A stretch of 64,000 nucleotides of DNA from Vibrio sp. 05-20-BW147 (GCF_013369385.1 NZ_SZTO01000010.1:1-64000); one strand, 5' to 3'; numbered from the stretch's first letter, positions 16,972 through 26,256 are shown. Notes: generated by a model from the letters alone, not told the origin. Translations and numbers: made by a program.

Positions 16972-17889
16972 TTATTTACGCAGAATCGCTTTGTCGAAGT
17001 CCATCATTTGCTTCCATCTGCGCACGGTACTCGGATCTGGTTCGAACATACCAAGGGATATTCCCTCAGATGCAAAATGAGCAGAAAGTATTTCATGCAA
17101 GTTCATATTCTTGTCTAAACAACTAGGACCGAGCTTAGAGTGAGTAGCGATCACAGCACCTAATACCGCCATCATTTTTTGAGAAGGCCGAGCTGTTGGC
17201 TCTTGTACTTGTTGCTGCATTTTTTGCAATCCATATAATGTCTTTTGCTCAATAGGAACGCCTTTTTGATATGCATCTAATATTTTTTTTACATCCTTAT
17301 AGCTAATAACAATATTCTTAGCACTCACTGTCACAGGAAAACCTAATATCGTTATTTGTGCTTTATCTATTGGTCTCTCTTGATACCAACAATCATCGAT
17401 ATACGGAACAACTTCAATATCAATTTCCTCCAGGGAGGATAATAGCCTAATAGCATCGTCAACGCTTTCGATTTGCCAAAAGCCCATTAAATATCCCTCG
17501 ACACCTGCCTCCCCCTCAGAATAGGGTTCGAACTCAGTGACATTAAGCTGCGATGCAGAGCTGGAAAGATAGTCATCAATGTTTGATAGCCTAGGGCGGG
17601 TCAATGGAGAGTGCTGACGAGACAAGTCGGATTGAGACACTCCCGAAGTACAGTAGACTTCAGCACTTTCTAGTATTTTTTTATTCCCAGTTAAGATTGA
17701 AAACGACTTTTGTGGTTTAACATCATCAACTAGCACACATGGACGGACCAAAGCACATCTTACAGCCTCTTCAAAAAAACGAACCGGGACGTCAAATTGT
17801 TCAGCGGCCATATCCAATGAAAAATATGGAAGCGGGAACAATTTTATCTCTCTTCCCTCGCTAAGAATAGAATGCTTTCTTTTATTCAC
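16972..17889 (-). CDS. Unrecognised 305-residue protein with a C-terminal helix-turn-helix-like end
   Basis: I do not recognise it. The N-terminus (LPYFSLDMAAEQFDVPVRFFEEAVRCAL) looks like a helical DNA-binding or wHTH segment that sorts by position (AAEQFDVPVRFFEEAV). The middle is variable and acidic. The C-terminal 50 residues (LHEILSAHFASEGISLGMF, then PDPSTVRRWKQM) look like a second helix-turn-helix. It lies between the 8-bp tandem repeat, which is upstream in its promoter zone, and the AlpA genes. A regulator of the mobile element is plausible. The start is the first ATG in the frame. Confidence 0.7.
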   Translation of the reverse strand: MNKRKHSILSEGREIKLFPLPYFSLDMAAEQFDVPVRFFEEAVRCALVRPCVLVDDVKPQKSFSILTGNKKILESAEVYCTSGVSQSDLSRQHSPLTRPRLSNIDDYLSSSASQLNVTEFEPYSEGEAGVEGYLMGFWQIESVDDAIRLLSSLEEIDIEVVPYIDDCWYQERPIDKAQITILGFPVTVSAKNIVISYKDVKKILDAYQKGVPIEQKTLYGLQKMQQQVQEPTARPSQKMMAVLGAVIATHSKLGPSCLDKNMNLHEILSAHFASEGISLGMFEPDPSTVRRWKQMMDFDKAILRK

Positions 17890-17971
17890 GACCTTATTCC
17901 TCCCTAATATAAAGTCGGGAATTAATCTACCTCATTCGACAACACAAGAAAAATAAAAATCACATCATCTC

Positions 17972-18047
17972 ATTAACGTATTAACGTATTAACGTATTAA
18001 CGTATTAACGTATTAACGTATTAACGTATTAACGTATTAACGTATTA
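17972..18047. repeat. 8-bp tandem repeat ATTAACGT, 9.5 copies
   Basis: Nine perfect copies of ATTAACGT followed by ATTA, in the 188-nt gap between the integrase stop and the start of the 305-residue gene. It is not in coding sequence. Its position, 83 to 158 nt ahead of the start codon, is where a promoter or activator site of that gene would lie, so copy-number change by slippage could alter spacing or binding. It is not a CRISPR: there are no spacers. Confidence 0.85.
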
Positions 18048-18077
18048 TAAGAGGAATTCTCCTTTGCATATATAATC

Positions 18078-19316
18078 TTATCTGACATTCACCATTCTCA
18101 AATAGTCATTACCTGTAACGCTGTAACTTCCATAACTCGATTTGTCGATATGTTCACTCCACCAGCTCATTAATCTACGACGTGAATCCAAGTAATCAGT
18201 GCGGTTGTAAGCTTTGCGTATTTGATTTTTGTCTGTGTGAGCAAGGGCTGCTTCAATAACATCTGCATCAAAGCCCTGTTCATTAAGTGTTGTACTGGCC
18301 AAAGCTCGAAGACCGTGAGCTGTCGTCCTATCTTTAAACCCCATTCGCCCTAGTGCTTTATTTGCAGTTTCTGAATCGGTTGGAACTTTCGGGTTACGGC
18401 TCGAAGGAAATATATAGTCTCGATGACCACTAATCGGTTTAATCGCTTCAAGAATTGCCAAAGTTTGCGTCGTAAGTGGAACTACATGTTCACGGTTCAT
18501 TTTCATGCGCTCTTTCGGGATAATCCATAGCTGTTTTGCCATGTCTATTTCTTCCCAGCGAGCGCCTGACGCTTCATTAGGGCGAACCATGGTATGAAGC
18601 TGCCATTCAATCAAAAAGCGCGTTACATGTTGAATATTGGCTGTTGCTACCGTACGAATAAGCTCATGTATCTCATGAGGCTGTAGCGCTTTCATGTGCA
18701 CTACTTTGTGCTTCTTGAACACATCACGGATACCAGATAATGGATTAGAATGAATCACTCCGCTGTTTACAGCATAATTCATGATCTCATTCATTAATTG
18801 CGCAGTACGTTTAACCGTTTCAAGTAGACCCTGTGACTCAGTTGGCCGTAAAGCAGCGATAGCAATTGGCGCCGTGATCTTACTTACTGGAATAGTGCCA
18901 AGCTTTGGAAAAGCGTAGAGTTCGAGCTTGCGCCAGTTCCCATTGAGAGTCTTCTCTTTTATCTGCCCTTCTTTCGTAGCCTTCCACTGCTCAGCAACAA
19001 ACTTGAACGTCGCATTTTGCTCAACAATAACTTTGGCTTTTTGCTCTTCTTTGGCCAACTGAGGATCAATACCATCCGCAAGCATCTTTCTGGCCTCTAG
19101 CGCTTTCTCTCGCGCTTCTGCCAAAGACATGTCTGGATAAGTACCAAAGGAAAGATAAGTGATGTTGTCCTGGCCAGGTCGTTTATAACGAAACTGCCAA
19201 GAACGTGAATTGCTTGTACGCACACAGAAGTAGAGATTGCCACCATCAGATAAGCGGTAGAGCTTATCTTTGGGCTTTGCCGTTTGGACTTGCCTAGCCG
19301 TGAGATTATTCGCCAT
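18078..19316 (-). CDS. P4-type tyrosine recombinase (integrase)
   Basis: 412 residues. The N-terminal arm-binding DUF4102-type domain (about 1-90: LTARQVQTAKPKDKLYRLSDGGNLY) is followed by a core-binding SAM-like domain and the catalytic domain. Catalytic residues seen: Arg in TMVRPNEA, His-x-x-Arg in AHGLRALAS, His in ALAHTD and the nucleophile Tyr in KAYNRTDYL. These make a complete, probably active site. It lies next to the tRNA-Ser gene with the tRNA 3' end facing it, the usual P4-integrase arrangement, so it should catalyse site-specific integration and excision of the island there. Six copies of a putative arm site lie upstream of its start. Confidence 0.95.
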   Translation of the reverse strand: MANNLTARQVQTAKPKDKLYRLSDGGNLYFCVRTSNSRSWQFRYKRPGQDNITYLSFGTYPDMSLAEAREKALEARKMLADGIDPQLAKEEQKAKVIVEQNATFKFVAEQWKATKEGQIKEKTLNGNWRKLELYAFPKLGTIPVSKITAPIAIAALRPTESQGLLETVKRTAQLMNEIMNYAVNSGVIHSNPLSGIRDVFKKHKVVHMKALQPHEIHELIRTVATANIQHVTRFLIEWQLHTMVRPNEASGARWEEIDMAKQLWIIPKERMKMNREHVVPLTTQTLAILEAIKPISGHRDYIFPSSRNPKVPTDSETANKALGRMGFKDRTTAHGLRALASTTLNEQGFDADVIEAALAHTDKNQIRKAYNRTDYLDSRRRLMSWWSEHIDKSSYGSYSVTGNDYLRMVNVR

Positions 19317-19327
19317 TTTGATCCCTC

Positions 19328-19516
19328 AAGTAATACCTGAACAAAGCTCAATTTTCGAAAAATCTAGGTATTACTTTTGGTAGATAACTGCTTAACTTAC
19401 ATAAAGTTAAAGATCGAATTGATAGAAAAAATGACAATAAAGTAATACCTGATTTAGTGCTCAAAAGTAATACTAGCATCAAGTAGGAATAGTGGGTATT
19501 ACTTTAGGTATTACGA
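19328..19516. promoter_or_regulatory. Six copies of AAGTAATACC: putative integrase arm-type sites
   Basis: The 312-nt stretch between integrase and tRNA holds no gene. It carries an 11-bp motif AAGTAATACCT at 19328-19338, 19440-19450 and, slightly changed, 19465-19475. The reverse complement AGGTATTACTT is at 19366-19376, 19494-19504 (GGGTATTACTT) and 19506-19516 (core only). Both orientations, spread over 190 bp next to an integrase and an attachment tRNA, fit the arm-type sites of a P4-like integrase, or AlpA/Xis sites. The exact role is inferred. Confidence 0.65.
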
Positions 19517-19592
19517 AAAGCAAGCGCTTTTATGACACATTATGAAACGTCACTGAATCGTAACTAATTGATTTTTATAATCTTCAGATAAG

Positions 19593-19620
19593 AAAAAAGA
19601 CGTCCTAGGACGTCTTTTTT
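19593..19620 (-). terminator. Intrinsic terminator of tRNA-Ser
   Basis: AAAAAAGACGTCC-TAGGACGTCTTTTTT is a near-complete palindrome with A and T tails, 9 nt past the CCA end of the tRNA. It is a typical bidirectional rho-independent terminator and is retained between the tRNA and the island. Confidence 0.85.
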
Positions 19621-19628
19621 CAAGAATG

Positions 19629-19716
19629 TGGCGGTGAGTGAGAGATTCGAACTCTCGGTACGTTGCCGTACACACACTTTCCAGGCGTGCTCCTTCAGCC
19701 ACTCGGACAACTCACC
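19629..19716 (-). tRNA. tRNA-Ser(GGA)
   Basis: The minus strand reads GGTGAGTTGTCCGAGTGGCT at the 5' end, an anticodon loop CTGGAAA with anticodon GGA (decoding UCC/UCU), a long variable arm, the T-arm GAGTTCGAATCTC and CACTCACC-G-CCA with encoded CCA. Length 88 nt, right for a class II serine tRNA. The integrase lies on the side of its 3' end, as for tRNA genes used as attachment sites. Confidence 0.97.
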
Positions 19717-19756
19717 GAATCAAATTTTGTGTGGCAACTCGTGCCAACGAGGCGCT

Positions 19757-19785
19757 AATTTAATGATTATCTTGGGATTGGTCAA
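19757..19785 (-). promoter_or_regulatory. Promoter of tRNA-Ser
   Basis: On the minus strand TTGACC, 17 nt, then TAAATT, followed by a GCGCC discriminator as found at stable-RNA promoters under stringent control. The start would be about 35 nt before the mature tRNA 5' end. Confidence 0.7.
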
Positions 19786-19860
19786 GCCCAGTTTTAAAAA
19801 AAAGCGCCATGAAGAGTTTAGTTGGCTAGTAATTGGCTAAATCGAACAATCTACCAGCAA

Positions 19861-20310
19861 TTATGCTTGCTGACGGTAACCAGGGACCTTAAACCAACGG
19901 CGACACATATCTAGGAAGTAGCCGTACAGAACGCCCATACCGCAAGAGATAATCGCATTGCTGGTCACTGCCGTGATGATCTGCTCTGTCGATGCGCCTA
20001 CCGCAAGCAAAATACCGGCGTAGACTGGCGATTGAAAAAGCACATATGCGATTAAATCGGATACGTTTTTCATCAATCCGCTGGTCGATACTCGCGCACC
20101 TTGGCGAAGAACCCAATCACGAAACACACCATAAGGCCACGCGATTGCGATGTTCACCGGAATTGACAACGTTCTTGATGCCAGAGATTGCTGGAAAGTC
20201 ATCCCAGAAATCAGGATCTCGATAATCATCCCTGTAATAAAACAAAAAACCACCATAGCAAAAGTATCAGCTGCCGCATGGCGGATACAAAATGGCGCAC
20301 GAGATTTCAT
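19861..20310 (-). CDS. alaE: L-alanine exporter AlaE
   Basis: 149 residues, the size of E. coli AlaE (YgaW). The start [19 protein letters not shown] and the segments [18 protein letters not shown] and [18 protein letters not shown] match the family and form four membrane segments. Inner-membrane export of alanine relieves toxic build-up. It is monocistronic, facing the tRNA; the upstream gap to the kinase contains that gene's terminator. In E. coli it is Lrp-regulated; I see no clear site here. Confidence 0.92.
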   Translation of the reverse strand: MKSRAPFCIRHAAADTFAMVVFCFITGMIIEILISGMTFQQSLASRTLSIPVNIAIAWPYGVFRDWVLRQGARVSTSGLMKNVSDLIAYVLFQSPVYAGILLAVGASTEQIITAVTSNAIISCGMGVLYGYFLDMCRRWFKVPGYRQQA

Positions 20311-20502
20311 TTCATTCCTCTATAAAACAATTAACTGCAAATTTAGCAAAATAACGACATCATGAACTAACAATCAAACCAGCATGCAGTTCATCGCGCT
20401 ATTAGAGCAAATAATTTGTAGTTTTTGGCTCCGTTTTTAGAGTTGAGTTGTAAATTAATGACCAGTTTTAGTTCAAAATGTAGTTTAATCCGCCAGAAAT
20501 GA

Positions 20503-20529
20503 ATAAAGCCGCTTTTACAGCGGCTTTAT
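20503..20529 (-). terminator. Terminator of the hybrid sensor kinase gene
   Basis: ATAAAGCCGC-TTTTACA-GCGGCTTTAT, a 10-bp perfect stem shortly after the kinase stop, followed on the minus strand by TTTATT. Confidence 0.8.
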
Positions 20530-20559
20530 ATTGTAATTTAACTACATTAACTGGATGAG

Positions 20560-22998
20560 CTAGGGGTACTGACCAAGTAAAACGGTGATTTGGTTGACGG
20601 CATCTTGCTCTGGCGGAATGTCCTGCTCTAAGGACGCTTGAATGTGATCAAGTGTTGTCAAAAGCAGTTCGTTGTCACTTGCAGACAGCTGTTCTTTGAT
20701 GCGTTGTAACGCTCTATTGGCTTGCTTTAAGTCAACGTTTTCAAGGGCGATGTGAAAACCTAGGAGCAATGATTCTAAAGAATCGTCTGCTGCCACAGGC
20801 TCTTCGTAATGTTGTCCAAGCGCTTCTGGACGAAATTGGTAAAGCAGCTTGGCATGTTGAAATAACGCATCATCCAACTCTGACTCAACAATCGGTTTGG
20901 CGATGATATGATCCGCCCCTACTCCCAGCATTCTTTCTCTGGTTTCTTTAAACACGTCTGCTGTACAGCCAAAGATCAAGCTACGTTTGCTTTTTGAGTC
21001 CATCGCTCGTATCGCGGTAATCGCTTCTATCCCATCCATGACGGGCATATGGTTATCCATCAGAATCAAATCAAATGCCTGCTCAGAGATGCGCGCAATG
21101 GCTTGTTCTCCATTTTCAACTTTCTCACAGCTAAAGCCTTTGTGACGTAAGAATGTCTCAATAATAATGGCATTGGTACGGTTGTCTTCGACGATCAGAG
21201 CGTGCAACCCTTGGTAGTTGAGCTTGTACCTCGGTTCATTACTCATGACACTGGGCGAGGTAGTGTCAAGCTGTAACTCGACGGTAAAGCAAGTACCAAG
21301 CCCAACCTGACTGGACACTTCGATATATCCCTTCATTTTTTCAGCAATTTGTTTAACGATGGCAAGTCCAAGCCCTGTCCCACCAAAGCGTCTTGTGGTG
21401 GTTGACTCTGCCTGTTCAAACGGTCTAAAGATACGTTTCTGTGCGCTTTCAGGGATACCAATGCCTGTATCTTTGACTTTCACGCTGAGATAATTTACGT
21501 CCTCACGTTGGTGCTCTTCTAAATAGACCTCGACTAAGCCACGGTCGGTGAATTTCACAGCGTTGTTCAGCAAATTAAACAAGACCTGACGCAACCTTGC
21601 TTTATCTGCGTTGTACCAACGACCATTCGGAACCTTCGAGTACACTTTAAATTGCAGCCCTTTTTCAGCACACAACGTAAAGTAAACACTGTTGATGCTG
21701 CCAATAATGGAATCAAACGGGAATGGGTTGTTATCGAATTCCATGTGTCCTTGCTCGATCTTGGAGTAATCAAGTATTTCATTGAGCAAGGTCATCATAT
21801 GATCACCGGAATCGTACAAGGTTTTTAGGTGTTTGCGCTGTTCTTCATTGAGGGGCGTTTTCAGTAGAATCTGAGCCGTGCCTAGCACGCCATTCATTGG
21901 CGTACGAATTTCATGAGACAAGGTTGCAAGAAAAGCCGTTTTAGCGTTCGTTGATGCTTGCGCTTTGACTTTTTCCGCTTCGAGATAAATGGTTTTTTCA
22001 TTGATCGTTTCAATAAGATGCTTTATTTCATCTTCACTTTCATAGTGAATGTCGATAATGCCCCCCGTTTTTGAAACATCAATTTTTTTCGCGATGGCAA
22101 CGATCGGCGTGATCACGTATCGATTGAGCAAGTAGTAGCCTGCCAAAACGCAAATAAGAAGAAATGGCAAGATGCCAGCCTCAACTCGCATCACTTGCTG
22201 AAAAACCTCATCCGACACCAATAGTTTGGCATTGAGTACCCTAAGCTCCCAGTTGATCTCTGAGATGTTTATTTCACTGATATAGCGTCCACGCTGCAGT
22301 GTGTAAGCATGCTCTAAAAGCAATCTATCGGCAGAATCTGAGATGGAAACACCCAGTTGATACTCTTCGGTATAATTTTTTAGCAACTCAAACAAGCTTT
22401 CCAAAGAGATGTCTACCGTGGCTACGCCTGCAAACTCACCATCGATAAAATAGGGTTGCGAGGCGGTGATCATCTGCACTTGGGTATAGGCGTCGGTATA
22501 GACGTTAGACCAAACAATGCTGTTTGCGGTCAAGTGGCTCACCGAGCGGTACCAACTCTCTTTGTGGTATCCAATAGATTCTGGGTTGTTGTATGAATGG
22601 ATGCGTTCTACCTCCCCGTTTTCACCTTTATTGAAGAACAGGCTGGTGTAACGCAGCTTGCCATCTTTTTGCTCCGGATGTGGCCATACGCCACCGCTGG
22701 CAATCACTGCATCACTGGTGGAGAGCACGCGCGCGATAAGCTGTGGCTGCAACGTTTCGTTTGATTGGCTTTGTGCAATACCGACTAAACTGTTTAGGAC
22801 ACCAATCGAACGGTTAAAAGGAGACTTAATTTGCGATGCGAGCAACTCGGCTCGAAGATCGAGGTTTTTTTGAACGCTGTCTCGCACTGGTGGTTCAACC
22901 ACCCAGTAGGTGATGCTGCCCAAGGTAGCAATAAAGAAACACAAGTAAAGACTCAGTGCATAAATGCTTTTTTTCCGCAATGACGAGCGTATTTTCAT
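20560..22998 (-). CDS. Membrane hybrid sensor histidine kinase (Cache - HisKA - HATPase - REC)
   Basis: 812 residues. TM1 at about 12-34, a periplasmic double-Cache-like sensor at about 35-270 (WYRSVSHLTANSIVWSNVYTDAYTQ and ATVDISLESLFELL are dCache signatures), TM2 at about 274-292, then a short linker and coiled coil. HisKA has the phospho-His in LSHEIRTPMNG (H362). HATPase shows NLLNNAVKFTD, DTGIGIP and FGGTGLGLAI. The receiver domain has Asp648 in LILMDNHMPVMDG. The C-terminal 110 residues are helical but lack a clear HPt His. No response regulator is adjacent, so it likely feeds a separate phosphotransfer protein. The stimulus is unknown; dCache domains usually bind small amino or organic acids. 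Confidence 0.9.
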   Translation of the reverse strand: MKIRSSLRKKSIYALSLYLCFFIATLGSITYWVVEPPVRDSVQKNLDLRAELLASQIKSPFNRSIGVLNSLVGIAQSQSNETLQPQLIARVLSTSDAVIASGGVWPHPEQKDGKLRYTSLFFNKGENGEVERIHSYNNPESIGYHKESWYRSVSHLTANSIVWSNVYTDAYTQVQMITASQPYFIDGEFAGVATVDISLESLFELLKNYTEEYQLGVSISDSADRLLLEHAYTLQRGRYISEINISEINWELRVLNAKLLVSDEVFQQVMRVEAGILPFLLICVLAGYYLLNRYVITPIVAIAKKIDVSKTGGIIDIHYESEDEIKHLIETINEKTIYLEAEKVKAQASTNAKTAFLATLSHEIRTPMNGVLGTAQILLKTPLNEEQRKHLKTLYDSGDHMMTLLNEILDYSKIEQGHMEFDNNPFPFDSIIGSINSVYFTLCAEKGLQFKVYSKVPNGRWYNADKARLRQVLFNLLNNAVKFTDRGLVEVYLEEHQREDVNYLSVKVKDTGIGIPESAQKRIFRPFEQAESTTTRRFGGTGLGLAIVKQIAEKMKGYIEVSSQVGLGTCFTVELQLDTTSPSVMSNEPRYKLNYQGLHALIVEDNRTNAIIIETFLRHKGFSCEKVENGEQAIARISEQAFDLILMDNHMPVMDGIEAITAIRAMDSKSKRSLIFGCTADVFKETRERMLGVGADHIIAKPIVESELDDALFQHAKLLYQFRPEALGQHYEEPVAADDSLESLLLGFHIALENVDLKQANRALQRIKEQLSASDNELLLTTLDHIQASLEQDIPPEQDAVNQITVLLGQYP

Positions 22999-23223
22999 AA
23001 TCGTTCAGTACTTTCCCAGTTGTCTCACGTAAGTGTATATCCATTTTTCAACGAAATGCATATCAAACATGCTCGTTGTATTACGTGTTGCGCGCGATAG
23101 CCATTGTTCACTTTGTTCCAACTACCATAGCATGCTTTAACGGCCTGTTATCCTTTTGTCTCAACGTTTTGCTTGGTAAGATGTTCTTCCACGCGCTTTC
23201 AATGAATCAAACGGTATTCTATT

Positions 23224-23793
23224 TTGACTTTACAAAACATTATTTCTCTTCCTGAGCTCGAAGGAAAACTCCTCAATTTGGCCAACACACAAGGCTTTGT
23301 GACCGCGATGGCAGCCGCGCCAAATGTACTGACTCCTAACGAATGGCTGCCTTTTCTATGGGGTGGTGAAGAGACAGCGCCATTTACCGATGGCGAACAG
23401 CTCGAAAGTTATATTGATGCTATCGTCAATCTTTGGAATGAAACTCGCCCAGCTCTCCTAGAAGGAGCATGGCAATGGCCGAAAGAGTGTGCACTAGATG
23501 AGGCGGAAATTGTGAATGAATCCACTCGTGATTTTTGCGAAGGATTGCTCCAAGGTTGGCAGTTAGCGCGAGACGATTGGGAAACACTGATGCCTGAACA
23601 CAGCGAAGAAAATAGCCTGCTAGGCGGTGTACTGCTTTCCCTTACTATGCTCTACGATCCAGAAACGACAATCGCGACGCTAAGTGAGCAAGGCTTTAGC
23701 GGGCTAGAACAGTTTGAAGAGATTTACAACGCGGTGCCTATGATGCTCTGCGGTCTGACTCAACGTGGCGTGATGTTGGCGGACGAGCAGTAA
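23224..23793 (+). CDS. UPF0149 (YecA/YgfB) family protein
   Basis: 189 residues. The frame has no ATG near its 5' end; an in-frame stop at 23203-23205 limits the choice and TTG at 23224 gives the family N-terminus. It matches the UPF0149 fold: GFVTAMAAAPN at the start, FCEGLLQGWQLA and LGGVLLSLTMLYDPE in the middle. The family is all-helical and its function is poorly known. An intrinsic terminator follows directly. Confidence 0.82.
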   Translation: MTLQNIISLPELEGKLLNLANTQGFVTAMAAAPNVLTPNEWLPFLWGGEETAPFTDGEQLESYIDAIVNLWNETRPALLEGAWQWPKECALDEAEIVNESTRDFCEGLLQGWQLARDDWETLMPEHSEENSLLGGVLLSLTMLYDPETTIATLSEQGFSGLEQFEEIYNAVPMMLCGLTQRGVMLADEQ

Positions 23794-23819
23794 GTCACTT
23801 CGCGCTCGAAAACATAATG

Positions 23820-23847
23820 AACCCTGCCATAAGCAGGGTTCTTTTTT
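23820..23847 (+). terminator. Intrinsic terminator after the UPF0149 gene
   Basis: AACCCTGC-CATAA-GCAGGGTT followed by CTTTTTT. Confidence 0.9.
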
Positions 23848-23910
23848 ACCCAAACAAATTTTTCGGGCTCAAAGGGTGCGTGCTCTCTTCTCACATGGTT
23901 CAAAGCGAGA

Positions 23911-24951
23911 TTAGTTTGCTTTTATTTTGTTCCATGCGAACGAATGAATACGTTCGTCGGCAATATAGAATAATTTGCTTCCTGCTGGAATCGTGCGCTC
24001 TAAATGAGGGTTAAGTTCGATACCAGTGCCAACATCAATGGCTATCAAGGTTGCTTCATACTGACGTTTTAAAAAAGTGAATAAGGCATCAACGCTGGTA
24101 TCCGGTTGATCTTTGGGATACTGCACTGAATACTGTGTCATGCCGCGAGTTGAAGCTAATAACTCTTGGTGTAAAGCACTTGAGCCAGGATCCACGGCGG
24201 CTTTTGCGAGCATTTCAGCACCAACAGCCGGAATGCATTCGGCTTTCGGGCAATGTTGACTGAGCAGACGTCCCAAAGCTTCATCTTTGAAATAAGCCAG
24301 CAAATGCGCCTCGGGGTTCAAGTTTGCGCAATACAATGCGGCTGATAGCGTAATGTCGTCTTGCTGGTTGTCAACGATGATACAACTTGCCTCAGCGACA
24401 TTCGCATTCGACATCTCTTGCGCATCGGTATAACTGGTGACTTTGACAAAACTAATCTCTCCCGGTAGTGGGTTTTCAATGTCTGAACGTGAGCAAAGCA
24501 CGATTGGACGCTTGCCAATTTCTTCGTGTTGTAACATGCGAATTAAGTGAATAGTCCTTTGACCATTCCAACCAAGCAACAATATGTGATTACTCACACG
24601 AACTCTCCTTTTTCCTAATACACCAGCTCGCCAATAGTCAATGAGCGAGCTTGCCAGCCTACCTAGCAAAGCGGCAAACAAGCTAAGGCCTCCAGGAATG
24701 ACGATAAGTACAACGATCCATCGTCCCATCGAACTGTGGGGCGATAAATCGCCATAGCCCACGGTGGAGGCCGTGACCATCAAGTAGTAAACAAACGTTG
24801 TAAAATCTTCAGTTAACGCGTTTTCACCGGCCCATTTAAAAAGCGCCCAACAAAGCCCTACGTAACAAAGTAGCAAGATAAAAAGGTTTCGGTTACTCAA
24901 ACTAAACACGTGCGCTTGAAACCATTTTTTGACGAGAAACCAAACCGACAT
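23911..24951 (-). CDS. Potassium channel with a cytoplasmic RCK (TrkA-N) domain
   Basis: 346 residues. Two membrane helices (about 22-42 and 73-98) flank the pore helix and selectivity filter TASTVGYGDLSP. The cytoplasmic part starts with SNHILLLGWNGQRTIHLIRML, a Rossmann TrkA-N nucleotide-binding domain, and ends in a regulatory C-terminal region. The layout is that of ligand-gated bacterial K+ channels of the MthK/Kch type. Homotetrameric function and gating by nucleotide or ion are known for the family, not shown here. Monocistronic. Confidence 0.9.
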   Translation of the reverse strand: MSVWFLVKKWFQAHVFSLSNRNLFILLLCYVGLCWALFKWAGENALTEDFTTFVYYLMVTASTVGYGDLSPHSSMGRWIVVLIVIPGGLSLFAALLGRLASSLIDYWRAGVLGKRRVRVSNHILLLGWNGQRTIHLIRMLQHEEIGKRPIVLCSRSDIENPLPGEISFVKVTSYTDAQEMSNANVAEASCIIVDNQQDDITLSAALYCANLNPEAHLLAYFKDEALGRLLSQHCPKAECIPAVGAEMLAKAAVDPGSSALHQELLASTRGMTQYSVQYPKDQPDTSVDALFTFLKRQYEATLIAIDVGTGIELNPHLERTIPAGSKLFYIADERIHSFAWNKIKAN

Positions 24952-25003
24952 AAAGAAACACCGTTATTCATCCGATTTAGGAATATAAGCTCATTCATTG
25001 ATA

Positions 25004-25030
25004 CAAAAAAACCAGCCATGGTGGCTGGTT
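25004..25030 (-). terminator. Terminator of nadA
   Basis: AACCAGCCA-TGG-TGGCTGGTT; on the minus strand seven T residues follow the stem. Confidence 0.88.
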
Positions 25031-25057
25031 GGAAATTTTGTGACTAATCCAACAGAA

Positions 25058-26119
25058 TTAGGCGTTACCTTTCACTTGCATGTTCAATTTTTCAGCAAAA
25101 TCTAACATTCTGTTCAATGGAATCAATGATTTAATGCGAAGTTCTTCATCCACAAAGATTTCATGCTCTTCACCGCCTTCACGCAGCGCGGTTTCAATTG
25201 CTTTCAAGCCATTCATGGCCATCCAAGGGCAATGCGCACAGCTGCGACATGTCGCACCCGCACCTGCAGTTGGTGCTTCAATCAGCTCTTTTTCCGGAAC
25301 CAATTGCTGCATTTTGAAGAAAATGCCTTTGTCCGTTGCAACAATCATTTTCTGCTGTGGTAACTCTTTTGCCGCTTTGATCAACTGACTTGTTGACCCT
25401 ACCGCATCTGCGAGCTCAACAACGCTTGCTGGAGATTCCGGATGAACGAGGATAGCGGCATCTGGATACACGGCTTTCATTTTGCGTAACGCATCGGCAG
25501 AAAACTCATCGTGGACAACGCACTCCCCTTGCCAAAGCAACATGTCTGCGCCAGTTTTGTTGGCAATGTAAGAACCAAGGTGGCGATCTGGCCCCCAAAT
25601 GATCGGCTTGTCTTCAGCATCCAAATGCTCAACGATTTCCAGTGCAATGCTTGAAGTTACTACCCAATCCGCTCTTGCTTTCACTGCCGCAGAAGTGTTG
25701 GCATACACCACCACTGTGTGGTCTGGGTGAGCATCACAAAATTCGGTAAATTTATCTGCGGGGCAACCTAAGTCAAGCGAACACTCCGCTTTCAAGGTTG
25801 GCATTAGAATGCGTTTTTCTGGCGTCAGAATTTTTGCCGACTCCCCCATAAAACGTACACCCGCAATGATCAACGTGCTCGCAGGGTGGCGATTACCAAA
25901 CTTAGCCATTTCAAGAGAGTCACCAACAAAACCGCCAGTCTCTTCTGCCAGCGCTTGGATCTCTGGATCGGTATAGTAGTGGGCGATCAAAACAGCGTCT
26001 TTCTCTTTCAAAAGCTGTTTGATGCTCGCAATATAAGTAGCTTTTTCTTCTTGGCTTAGTGGAACGGGCTTAGGAGGAAAAGGGTAAACGGTATCAATTT
26101 TATCTAGTATGTGGCTCAT
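25058..26119 (-). CDS. nadA: Quinolinate synthase A
   Basis: 353 residues from the ATG at 26119; a TTG six codons upstream is open but gives a non-family N-terminus. NadA condenses iminoaspartate with dihydroxyacetone phosphate to quinolinate in de novo NAD synthesis and carries a 4Fe-4S cluster. Seen: [24 protein letters not shown], and cluster cysteines in [19 protein letters not shown] and [10 protein letters not shown]. It lies alone between the K+ channel and the tol-pal operon end, as in many vibrios. Confidence 0.96.
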   Translation of the reverse strand: MSHILDKIDTVYPFPPKPVPLSQEEKATYIASIKQLLKEKDAVLIAHYYTDPEIQALAEETGGFVGDSLEMAKFGNRHPASTLIIAGVRFMGESAKILTPEKRILMPTLKAECSLDLGCPADKFTEFCDAHPDHTVVVYANTSAAVKARADWVVTSSIALEIVEHLDAEDKPIIWGPDRHLGSYIANKTGADMLLWQGECVVHDEFSADALRKMKAVYPDAAILVHPESPASVVELADAVGSTSQLIKAAKELPQQKMIVATDKGIFFKMQQLVPEKELIEAPTAGAGATCRSCAHCPWMAMNGLKAIETALREGGEEHEIFVDEELRIKSLIPLNRMLDFAEKLNMQVKGNA

Positions 26120-26226
26120 TGCTCTTGCTCTACGCAACTTCCTTTAATCCGAGTATTTTAACCTTAAGAGTACTCAAGATGCAAAAGGCTCAATCGTGCT
26201 GAAGAAGCCATTGAGTTTGTGATGAG

Positions 26227-26250
26227 ATAAAAAAGGAGCTAAACGCTCCT
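26227..26250 (-). terminator. Terminator of the tol-pal operon
   Basis: AGGAGC-TAAAC-GCTCCT with a run of T on the minus strand, just past cpoB. Confidence 0.85.
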
Positions 26251-26256
26251 CTTAAG

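Noticed and set aside
17972..18047. CRISPR array
   Set aside because: Units of 8 bp are directly joined without spacers and no cas genes are near.
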